Assembly: GCF_000215105.1 (NCBI RefSeq)
Contig: NC_015588.1
Span: 1,736,001 to 1,800,000 of the forward strand
DNA from: Isoptericola variabilis 225
GTDB taxonomy: Bacteria; Actinomycetota; Actinomycetes; Actinomycetales; Cellulomonadaceae
Direction of reading: 5' to 3'
DNA: 64,000 nt
The notes under the pieces were generated by a model. That model did no database searches, was not told the DNA's origin, and saw only the letters and a list, made by a program, of their open reading frames with translations. Shown here piece by piece: positions 13,105-23,033 of the stretch (position 1 is its first letter; the number at the start of each line of letters is the position of its first letter). The position numbers and the translations under genes were made by a program.

Positions 13105-14154
13105 GTGACCCGCCACCACCGCCCCCGGACCGCCCGCCGCCACCGTCCCACGCCCAGCCTGACCGACCTGCGGCGCGTCGCGTTCGCGGCCGCCTACCGC
13201 ATGCTCGGCAGCGTCACCGAGGCCGAGGACGTCGCCCAGGAGGCGCTGCTGCGCGTCGCGCCGCAGGGCGAGGTGGCGGACGACGTGGTCAACGCCGAGG
13301 CGTACACGACGACGGTCGCGACCCGGATCGCCCTCGACGTGCTGCGCTCGGCGCGCGTGCGGCGCGAGAGCTACGTCGGCGAGTGGCTGCCCGAGCCGCT
13401 CGTCGGCGACGTGGTCGCGAGCGGCGCCGCCCCGCCCGACGGGGCGGCGCACGCCGAGCTGGCGGACGACCTGTCGACCGCGTTCCTCGTGCTGCTCGAG
13501 ACGCTCACCCCGTCCGAGCGGGCCGCGTTCCTGCTGCACGACGTGCTGGGCTACCCGCACCGGCAGGCCGCTCGGGTCATCGGCACCACGGAGCTCGCGG
13601 CGCGCCAGCTCGTCTCGCGGGCACGGCGCCGGGTCGCGGCCCGCCGCGAGGAGATGGTGGACGACGCGCGGGGCGCCGCGGCCGACCGGCCCGACCCGCA
13701 CGCCGCCGAGCTCGTCGAGCGGTTCATCGCCGCCGTCGAGCGCGGCGAGCTCGAGGCCCTGCTCGAGCTGCTCGCCGAGGACGTCGAGATCGTCGGCGAC
13801 AGCGGCGGCAACACCCCTCCCGGGTTCGCGGTGTCCAAGCCGGTCCGGGGACGCGAGGCCGTCGCGCGCCTGCTCGTCGGCTTCGCCCGCCGCGGGGCGC
13901 CCGGCCACCTGCGCCCGGCGCTCGTCAACGGCCGCCCGGGCATGGTGGCGTACGCGGACGAGTCGATCGGCGGCGGGCTCATCGGCACCTACGCGCTCGA
14001 CGTCTCCGGCGGCCGCGTGACGCACCTGCGAGGCGTCATCAACCCCGACAAGCTCCGCCACCTCGGCCCGCTCGCGGACCTCGACGCCGTCGCGCGGGTG
14101 ATCAGGGACGTCGCGGCGCGGCGCCGGGCGGCGTCGGACGCACCGCCAGCATGA
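13105..14154 (+). CDS. ECF41-type RNA polymerase sigma factor with C-terminal SnoaL-like domain (SigJ-like)
   Basis: 349 residues. Sigma region 2 spans about residues 20-90 (RVAFAAAYRMLGSVTEAEDV). The linker carries WLPEP at 94-98, and region 4 follows (LTPSERAAFLLHDVLGYPHR ... RQLVSRARRRV) to about 195. A SnoaL/NTF2-like domain occupies about 205-325 and ends with NPDKL near 313. WLPEP and NPDKL are hallmarks of ECF41 factors, where the fused domain regulates sigma activity in place of an anti-sigma factor. The usual DGGGK is DSGGN here (232-236). The GTG start is supported by GGGAGGG. The 3' end overlaps the convergent MFS gene by 53 bases. The matching promoter in front indicates autoregulation. 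Confidence 0.9.
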   Translation: MTRHHRPRTARRHRPTPSLTDLRRVAFAAAYRMLGSVTEAEDVAQEALLRVAPQGEVADDVVNAEAYTTTVATRIALDVLRSARVRRESYVGEWLPEPLVGDVVASGAAPPDGAAHAELADDLSTAFLVLLETLTPSERAAFLLHDVLGYPHRQAARVIGTTELAARQLVSRARRRVAARREEMVDDARGAAADRPDPHAAELVERFIAAVERGELEALLELLAEDVEIVGDSGGNTPPGFAVSKPVRGREAVARLLVGFARRGAPGHLRPALVNGRPGMVAYADESIGGGLIGTYALDVSGGRVTHLRGVINPDKLRHLGPLADLDAVARVIRDVAARRRAASDAPPA

Positions 14155-15532
14155 GCAGCAGGCCCGCCAGGAGCACGACGATGATCCCGAGCGTGCCCCA
14201 GATCGTCGCGCCCGTGAGCGCGATGAGCAGCGTCCACAACGACGGCGCGAGGAACGACGCCGCACGCCCGGTGGTCGCGTAGAGGCCGAAGATCTCCGAC
14301 TCGCGCCCCGGCGGGCTCATGCGCGCCAGCAGGGAGCGCGACGCCGCCTGCGCGGGGCCGACGAAGCACGTGAGCAGCAGCCCCGCCGCCCAGAAGACGA
14401 CCTGGCCCAGGTCGTGCAGGAGGACGACGACGAGCCCGCACACGACCAGGCCCGCCAGCGAGCCGAGGATCACCGCCCGCGGGCCGAAGCGGTCGTCGAG
14501 CCGGCCGGCGGCGATGGTGCTCAGGCCCGCCAGCAGGTTGGCCGCGATGCCGAACACGATGACCTGCTGCTCGCCGAAGCCGAACGAGACCGCCGCGATG
14601 ATCGCGCCGAACGTGAACACGGCGGCGAGCCCGTCCCGGTACACGGCGCTGGCCAGGAGGAACCAGAACGTGGGACGCGCGGTGCGGAACAGCTCGACGA
14701 CGTCGCGCACGAGCACGGCGTAGCTCGCGAAGAAGCCGACCCGCGGCCGGTCGGCCGCCGGCGGAGCCTCGGGCACGTACCGGAACAGCGGCCACGCGAA
14801 CGCCACCGCCCACAGCGCGCAGCCGACCGCGATCACCCGGTACGGCAGGCCGTCGTCCGTCGGCATGCCCCACCAGTCGAACATGGTCGCGACGACGATG
14901 ATCACCAGCGCCAGGATCCCGCCGACGTAGCCGAGGCCCCAGCCGATGCCCGAGACCTTGCCGATGGTGGCGGGCGTCGAGACCTGGACGAGCATCGCGT
15001 TGTAGTTGACCCCCGCGATCTCGCTCGCGACGCTGCCGAGCGCGATCAGCGCGGCCCCGACCGCGAAGTACACCGGGTCGGCCCGCACCGCGAACAGCGC
15101 GAGCATGCACGCGACGAGCAGGATCGTCGCCCCGCCGAGCCACGCCTTGCGACGGCCCGCCACGTCCGCGCGCCGGCCCAGCACCGGGGCGAGCACGGCG
15201 ATGACGAAACCCGCGGCCGTGATCCACGCCCCGAGGCCGCTCGCGAGGTCCGCGAGCGCCCGCTCGCGCGCGGGCGAGTCCGCCCCGAGCGCGGCGACCG
15301 ACGGGTCGAGGAACGCGTCGCTCGTGAGGTAGGACGCGGTGAAGACGAACGTGACGATGACGGTGTTGAACGGCTGGGTGGCCCAGTCCCACAGCGCCCA
15401 CGACACGACCTGGCGACGGGGAACGGGCCCACGGCGAGGCGGCACGTCCGTGGCCGGCGGGTCGGTGAGGCGGCTCGGGGGCTGCGCCGGGAGGTCTGCC
15501 GCCGACCCCGGTGTCGTGTGCGTGTCGCTCAT
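14102..15532 (-). CDS. MFS transporter, UMF1/Atg22-like
   Basis: 476 residues with about 11-12 hydrophobic segments. The early motif SWALWDWATQPFNTVIVTFV is characteristic of the UMF1 (unknown major facilitator) family related to yeast vacuole effluxer Atg22. The loop motif GRRADVAGRRK follows the second or third helix, with the long cytoplasmic loop RPRVGFFASYAVLVRDVVEL mid-way. The substrate is unknown; amino-acid efflux is the family's best-known activity. The 3' end overlaps the ECF sigma gene tail-to-tail by 53 bases, suggesting one of the two was juxtaposed later. The divergent hydrolase gene starts 99 bases away. Confidence 0.88.
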   Translation of the reverse strand: MSDTHTTPGSAADLPAQPPSRLTDPPATDVPPRRGPVPRRQVVSWALWDWATQPFNTVIVTFVFTASYLTSDAFLDPSVAALGADSPARERALADLASGLGAWITAAGFVIAVLAPVLGRRADVAGRRKAWLGGATILLVACMLALFAVRADPVYFAVGAALIALGSVASEIAGVNYNAMLVQVSTPATIGKVSGIGWGLGYVGGILALVIIVVATMFDWWGMPTDDGLPYRVIAVGCALWAVAFAWPLFRYVPEAPPAADRPRVGFFASYAVLVRDVVELFRTARPTFWFLLASAVYRDGLAAVFTFGAIIAAVSFGFGEQQVIVFGIAANLLAGLSTIAAGRLDDRFGPRAVILGSLAGLVVCGLVVVLLHDLGQVVFWAAGLLLTCFVGPAQAASRSLLARMSPPGRESEIFGLYATTGRAASFLAPSLWTLLIALTGATIWGTLGIIVVLLAGLLLMLAVRPTPPGAAPRRP

Positions 15533-15619
15533 GGCGGCGAGTCTGCCCTACCCGGGTGTCCGGCAGGGAGCCCCGGGGTGTCCTGCGGCGTCCGGCACGC
15601 GCCGGCGCGGGTGACGGCA

Positions 15620-15625
15620 TACGAT
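15620..15625 (+). promoter_or_regulatory. -10 box of a leaderless promoter for the hydrolase gene
   Basis: TACGAT ends six bases before the GTG at 15632, placing the predicted transcription start at the start codon. This decides for GTG 15632 over the in-frame GTG at 15611, which lies upstream of the box. Confidence 0.6.
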
Positions 15626-15631
15626 CCGACC

Positions 15632-16633
15632 GTGCCCGACCACCGCGACGCCACCGACGCCGTCGACCTGGACCTGTCCGTCTCCGAGCTCGACTGGGCG
15701 CCCGACGTGCTGCTCGGCGACGCGTTCGAGGCGGCGCCGCTGGGCGAGGCGACGCTCGTGCGACCGGTCGACCGGCCCGCCCGCCCGCGCGCAACGGTGC
15801 TGCACGTGCACGGGTTCAACGACTACTTCTTCCAGGACCACCTGGCGCGGGCCGTGACGGACGCCGGGCACGCGTTCTACGCCGTGGACCTGCGTCGCGC
15901 GGGGCGCTCGTTGCGACCGGGCGACGTCCCGCACTTCACGACGAGCCTGCGCGAGCTCGGCGAGGACGTCGACGCCGCCGCCCGTGCGGTGCGCGCGCTG
16001 GAGCCGGGCGCGCCCCTCGTCGTGCACGCGCACTCGACGGGCGGGCTGACGGCCTCGATCTGGGCGCACGCGCGGCGCGACGAGCCCGGCGCGGGGCCCG
16101 ACCTGCTGGTGCTCGACTCGCCGTTCCTCAACCTGCACGCCGCCGGGCTGGTGCGGGTCGTGAACGCGGGTGCGATCGAGGTGCTCGGCCGCACGCGCCC
16201 GATGGCGGTCCTCAGCACGTCGCCGTCGATGTACGCGACGTACCAGCTGCGGGCCAACGGCGGGCGCTGGGACTTCGACCCGACGCTCAAGCGACCGGAG
16301 AGCGTGCCCAAGCGCGCCGGGTGGGTGCGCGCGGTCGTTCGCGCCCAGGTGCGCCTCGCGCGCGGGCTCGAGATCCCGTGCCCCGTGCTCGTGGCGACGT
16401 CCGCGTCGTCGGGCCCGGACAGCCCCGACAACCCGGACCTCGACGCGCAGGACACGGTGCTCGACGTCGACCTCATCGACGCCCGGGCGCGCCGGCTGGG
16501 CGAGCGGGTCGACCGGCTCGTGGTCGAGGGCGGCGTGCACGACCTGACGCTGTCCGCGGACGGGCCGCGCAAGGCCTACCTCGAGGGGATGCTGGCGTGG
16601 GTCGCGGAGCACCTGCCCGCGGACGCGTCGTGA
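15632..16633 (+). CDS. Alpha/beta-hydrolase (serine aminopeptidase S33 / lysophospholipase-like)
   Basis: 333 residues. The oxyanion-hole region reads HVHGFNDYFFQD, and the nucleophile elbow is VVHAHSTGGLTAS (H-S-T-G-G, a variant of G-x-S-x-G). The Asp is probably in the LVATSASSGPDS to VDLIDAR area and the catalytic His in VEGGVHDLTLSAD. This fits the Hydrolase_4/monoacylglycerol-lipase-like group. The next gene, with a four-base GTGA overlap, encodes a glycerophosphodiester phosphodiesterase. The pair could strip acyl chains and then the head group from glycerophospholipids; this is inference from context. No signal peptide is visible, so it acts in the cytoplasm. Confidence 0.85.
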   Translation: MPDHRDATDAVDLDLSVSELDWAPDVLLGDAFEAAPLGEATLVRPVDRPARPRATVLHVHGFNDYFFQDHLARAVTDAGHAFYAVDLRRAGRSLRPGDVPHFTTSLRELGEDVDAAARAVRALEPGAPLVVHAHSTGGLTASIWAHARRDEPGAGPDLLVLDSPFLNLHAAGLVRVVNAGAIEVLGRTRPMAVLSTSPSMYATYQLRANGGRWDFDPTLKRPESVPKRAGWVRAVVRAQVRLARGLEIPCPVLVATSASSGPDSPDNPDLDAQDTVLDVDLIDARARRLGERVDRLVVEGGVHDLTLSADGPRKAYLEGMLAWVAEHLPADAS

Positions 16634-17448
16634 CCGGCGCGGCCCCGCACCCGTACTTCGACGCGCCCCGGCCTCCGGGCGCGGCGCGCGGAGTCGCGGC
16701 GCTCGCGCACCGCGGGTTCGCCCGCCCGGGCGGCGTGGACACCGGCCTGGAGAATTCGATGGCCGCGTTCGCCGCCGCGGTCGACCTCGGGTTCCGCTAC
16801 CTGGAGACGGACGCGCACGGCACGCGCGACGGCGTCGCGGTCGCGCTGCACGACGAGTCGCTCGACCGCACGACGGACGCCACGGGCACGGTCGCGGACC
16901 TGCCGTGGGAGGTCGTGCGCCGCGCCCGCATCGGCGGCACGGAGCCCGTGCCGAAGCTCGAGGACCTGCTCGGTGCGTGGCCGGACGTGCGGGTCAACGT
17001 CGACGTCAAGGCGACGTCCGGCGTCGCGGCCGTCGCGGCCGCGATCGAGCGCACGCGCGCGCACGACCGCGTGTGCGTCACGTCGTTCTCGACCGACCGA
17101 CGGCGGGCCACGCTCGCCCGGCTGTCGAGCCCGGTCGCGACGTCGGCGGGCACGCGCGAGGTGGTGGGCTTCCTCGCGGGGGCGCGCCTGCGCCTCGACG
17201 CAGTCGCGCGGTGGGCGTTGCGCGGCGTGCACGCGCTGCAGGTCCCGGTCCGGCAGGGGCCGGTGCGCGTGGGCGACGAGCGCACGGTCGCCGCCGCGCA
17301 CGCGGCCGGCGCCCACGTCCACGTCTGGACGATCAACGACGCCGACGAGATGCGGCGGCTGATCGACCTCGGTGTCGACGGGATCGTCACCGACCGCGCC
17401 GACCTGCTGCGCGACGTCCTGACCGAGCGGGGCCTGTGGCCGGCGTAG
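16630..17448 (+). CDS. Glycerophosphodiester phosphodiesterase
   Basis: Hydrolyses glycerophosphodiesters to glycerol-3-phosphate and an alcohol. 272 residues with a TIM-barrel GDPD domain. Signature: AHRGFARPGG ... ENSMAAFAAAVDLGFRYLET, then DAHGTRDGVAVALHDESLDR, with the catalytic His pair and Glu/Asp metal ligands present. The C-terminal VHVWTINDADEMRRLIDLGV and DGIVTDRADLL are also conserved. The GTG start overlaps the hydrolase stop (GTGA). No signal peptide. It ends one base from the convergent aroB stop. Confidence 0.93.
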   Translation: MTGAAPHPYFDAPRPPGAARGVAALAHRGFARPGGVDTGLENSMAAFAAAVDLGFRYLETDAHGTRDGVAVALHDESLDRTTDATGTVADLPWEVVRRARIGGTEPVPKLEDLLGAWPDVRVNVDVKATSGVAAVAAAIERTRAHDRVCVTSFSTDRRRATLARLSSPVATSAGTREVVGFLAGARLRLDAVARWALRGVHALQVPVRQGPVRVGDERTVAAAHAAGAHVHVWTINDADEMRRLIDLGVDGIVTDRADLLRDVLTERGLWPA

Positions 17449-17449
17449 G

Positions 17450-20330
<2,881 letters not shown>

Positions 20331-20412
20331 GGGTGCGATTGTTTCACGCGCTCAGGGCGCCCATCGCCGGTGGCCGTGATGCGGACGGCGCCCCACGACG
20401 ACGCTCGACGGG

Positions 20413-21288
20413 TCAGCGGGCGGCCGGGTGCGTCGCCAAGGCCTGGGCGAGCGCGGCGTCCATCGCGGCGAGCGGCGCGGTACGGCCGGTCATGAGCCGC
20501 ACCTGCTCGACCGCCTGGTGGAGCAGCATGCGCTCCCCGCCGACGACGGTTCCGCCCGCGGACGCCCACGCCTGCGACAGCGCGGTGGGCCGCGGGTCGT
20601 AGACGACGTCGAGCAGCACGCCCTGCGGCGCGCCCCCGTGCGTGGCGAACGCGTGGGCGACGGGGTCGGCCGCGTGCGCGGGCATGGTGGAGACGACGAC
20701 GTCCGCGCGGCGGAGCGCGCCGACCGCGGCCACGGCCTCGAGCACCTCGTAGCGCGGGACGACGCCCATGCGGGCCGCGGCCTCCTGCAGGCCGCCGGTC
20801 CGCGACAGCGAGCGCACGAGCACGCGCGGCGAGGTGCAGCCGAGCTCGGCGAGCGCCGCGAGGGTCGACGCCGCGGTGGCCCCGCCGCCGAGCACGACCG
20901 CGTTCTCGATCCGCGCGTCGCGGCTCCCGAGACCCTCGCGCAGCGCCTCGACCAGGCCGTAGACGTCGGTGTTGGTGCCGGTGAGCGTCACGCCGCACCG
21001 TGCCGGGCCCACGAGCACCGTGTTGACGGCGCCGACGGCCTGCGCGAGCGGCTCGACATGGTCCACCAGCGGGATGATCGCCTGCTTGAGCGGCATGGTG
21101 ACGCTCAGCCCGGCCCAGCCGAGGTCCAGCTCGCCCACGAGCGCGGGCAGGTCCTCGATCGTGGTGTCGATCGCCGTGTACTCCCAGCCGTCGAGGCCGA
21201 GCGCGCGGTACGCCGCGGTGTGCAGCACGGGCGACAGCGAGTGCGCCACGGGGTGCCCCAGCACCGCCGCGCGTCGGGTGGGCGTCAT
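20413..21288 (-). CDS. aroE: Shikimate dehydrogenase
   Basis: Reduces 3-dehydroshikimate to shikimate with NADPH. 291 residues. N-terminal substrate-domain motifs: GHPVAHSLSPVLHTAAY, and VTMPLKQAI with the catalytic Lys; GAVNTVL follows. The Rossmann motif VVLGGGATAASTLAAL is near residues 125-140. NADP recognition is around VRSLSRTGG. A C-terminal GGERMLLHQAVEQVRLMTG is typical. One base separates it from the mltG stop, so it is co-transcribed with the alaS-ruvX-mltG run. About 80 bases with no clear terminator separate it from aroC. Confidence 0.95.
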   Translation of the reverse strand: MTPTRRAAVLGHPVAHSLSPVLHTAAYRALGLDGWEYTAIDTTIEDLPALVGELDLGWAGLSVTMPLKQAIIPLVDHVEPLAQAVGAVNTVLVGPARCGVTLTGTNTDVYGLVEALREGLGSRDARIENAVVLGGGATAASTLAALAELGCTSPRVLVRSLSRTGGLQEAAARMGVVPRYEVLEAVAAVGALRRADVVVSTMPAHAADPVAHAFATHGGAPQGVLLDVVYDPRPTALSQAWASAGGTVVGGERMLLHQAVEQVRLMTGRTAPLAAMDAALAQALATHPAAR

Positions 21289-21289
21289 C

Positions 21290-22441
21290 TCAGCTGTTCG
21301 TCTCTTGCCAGGCGCGCAGCTCGGCGACGTTGCGCTGGTGCTCCTCGAAGGTCTCGGCGAACTTCGTCTCGCCCGTCTCGAGGTTGACCGCGGTCCAGAA
21401 CAGCCACTCGCCGTCGGCCGGGTTCACGACCGCCTCGACGGACGCGGCACCCGGGTTCGCGATCGGCCCCGGCGGCAGGCCCGCGTGCTGGTACGTGTTG
21501 TACGGGTTGCTCGCGTCGCGCGTGTGGTCACGGGTCAGCTCGGTTCCCGAGATGCCCAGGCCGTAGGCGACGGCGGCGTCGATCTCCAGGCGCTGCCCGC
21601 GCTCGAGCCGGTTCTCGATCGCGCGCGCCATCATCGGGCGGTCCGGTGCGTACTTCGCCTCCCGCTCCACGAGCGAGGCCTTGATCAGGACCTCCTGCCA
21701 GCGGTCCTCCGGCACGCCCAGGGTGGTGAGCTCGTTCCGGGTCTGCTCGACCATGGCCGAGAGGAGCGTGGTCGCGTCGTCGTTCGGCTGGACCGTGTAC
21801 GTCTTCGGGAACAGCCAGCCCTCGGCGTTGCCCCCCGCCGCCTCGGGCAGGCCGATCGACGCGGGGTCGGCGAGCGCGGCGTCGAGCTGGTCGCGCGGGA
21901 TCGTCGTCACGGACGAGACGCGGTCGAGCACCTGAGCGACGGTGAAGCCCTCGGGGATGGTGACCGTCGTCTGCACCTTCTCGCCCGAGACGAGGCGTGA
22001 GACGGCGTCGGACGCCTTCATCTCGAGCTGGAGCTCGTAGCTGCCGGGCTGGATGCTCGCGGCGGCAGGGTTGGCGGAGAAGGCCTGGGTGAACGCCTCG
22101 ACGCTCGCGACGACGCCGGCCTCGTGGAGCACGTCGCCCATCTGCGCGCCCGTGGCGCCCTCGGGGATCTCGACCATGACGGGGTCGCCGCCCGGGCCCG
22201 GGTAGTCCTCCGCCTGCTCGGCGGCGAACAGGTTGGTGAAGCCGCGCAGCCCGTCGCTGACCCTGTCGAAGATCACGTACCCCGCGATGCCGAGGATGCC
22301 GAGCAGGACCACCACGACGACGGCGGTGCGCTGCAGCCGGCGACGACGCCGCTTCGCGGCGGCCCGACGGCTCGCCGACGAGCGCGCCCGCGACGACGGG
22401 ACAGGCTGCTGGGCGATGGGGGGATCGAAGAGGTCCGTCAC
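21290..22441 (-). CDS. mltG: Endolytic peptidoglycan transglycosylase MltG (YceG-like)
   Basis: Cuts nascent glycan strands and is thought to terminate peptidoglycan polymerisation. 383 residues. After a basic, Ser/Arg-rich cytoplasmic N-terminus there is one transmembrane helix at about residues 38-60 (TAVVVVVLLGILGIAGYVIF). A LysM-like module and the catalytic YceG domain follow. The catalytic Glu lies in LIKASLVEREAKY, and DAAVAYGLG ... NPYNTYQHAGLPPGPIANPG is the family's substrate-cleft signature. The gene follows ruvX by 52 bases on the same strand, the usual alaS-ruvX-mltG-aroE order. Confidence 0.94.
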   Translation of the reverse strand: MTDLFDPPIAQQPVPSSRARSSASRRAAAKRRRRRLQRTAVVVVVLLGILGIAGYVIFDRVSDGLRGFTNLFAAEQAEDYPGPGGDPVMVEIPEGATGAQMGDVLHEAGVVASVEAFTQAFSANPAAASIQPGSYELQLEMKASDAVSRLVSGEKVQTTVTIPEGFTVAQVLDRVSSVTTIPRDQLDAALADPASIGLPEAAGGNAEGWLFPKTYTVQPNDDATTLLSAMVEQTRNELTTLGVPEDRWQEVLIKASLVEREAKYAPDRPMMARAIENRLERGQRLEIDAAVAYGLGISGTELTRDHTRDASNPYNTYQHAGLPPGPIANPGAASVEAVVNPADGEWLFWTAVNLETGETKFAETFEEHQRNVAELRAWQETNS

Positions 22442-22493
22442 TCGGGATCTTCCTTGTGCGAGGGGCCGTTGCCGGGGTGCTGCGGGTCGCTGC

Positions 22494-23033
22494 TCACACG
22501 TCGACGTGCTCGCCGGCGCGTGTGCCCGCCGCCCGCTCCACGTCGAGTGCAGATTGCAGAATGATAACGGCTGCTGCCTGGTCGACGACGGCGCGGTGCG
22601 TCTTGGTGCGTCGTCCGGCGGACCGCAGCTGCGCGTGCGCGGTCACGGTGGACATGCGCTCGTCGACGAGCCGGACCTCGACGGGCGCGACCGCGGCGGC
22701 CAGCCGACCTGCGAAGTCGCGCGCGTCCGCGGTCGCGGCGCCCTCCGCGCCGGACAGGTGCCGCGGGAGCCCGACGTAGACGACGGCCGCGAACCGCTCC
22801 TCGACCTCCGCGGCGATCCGCGCGACGTCGGACGTCACCGCGGGGGTGCCGTCCGCCGACCGCGGCACCTCGAGCACGCGGGGCACGGTCTCCACGGGCG
22901 TGGCGACGATCCCGTCCGGGTCGCTCGCCGCCAGCCCGATGCGGACCTTGCCGACGTCGACGCCGAGGCGGGCTCCCCGCGGGAGGCCCTGCGAGGGCCC
23001 ACCCCCGGCGTCGTGGTGGGCCGACAGGCTCAC
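22494..23033 (-). CDS. ruvX: Holliday-junction-resolvase-like pre-16S rRNA nuclease (RuvX/YqgF)
   Basis: RNase-H-fold nuclease implicated in maturation of the 16S rRNA 5' end. 179 residues, about 25-30 longer at the N-terminus than E. coli YqgF. Motifs: RLGVDVGKVRIGLAASDPDG with the first catalytic Asp, VVYVGLPRHLSGAEG, and VRLVDERMSTVTA with a catalytic Glu. A final Asp lies in AVVDQAAAVIILQ. The GTG at 23033 overlaps the alaS stop by four bases (GTGA), so it is coupled to alaS. Confidence 0.93.
   Translation of the reverse strand: MSLSAHHDAGGGPSQGLPRGARLGVDVGKVRIGLAASDPDGIVATPVETVPRVLEVPRSADGTPAVTSDVARIAAEVEERFAAVVYVGLPRHLSGAEGAATADARDFAGRLAAAVAPVEVRLVDERMSTVTAHAQLRSAGRRTKTHRAVVDQAAAVIILQSALDVERAAGTRAGEHVDV

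Noticed and set aside
11240..13108. Apparent 622-residue plus-strand protein continuing from the dehydrogenase start
   Set aside because: Only the first 70 or so residues are meaningful; beyond 11455 it runs in the wrong frame through the FAD oxidoreductase gene.
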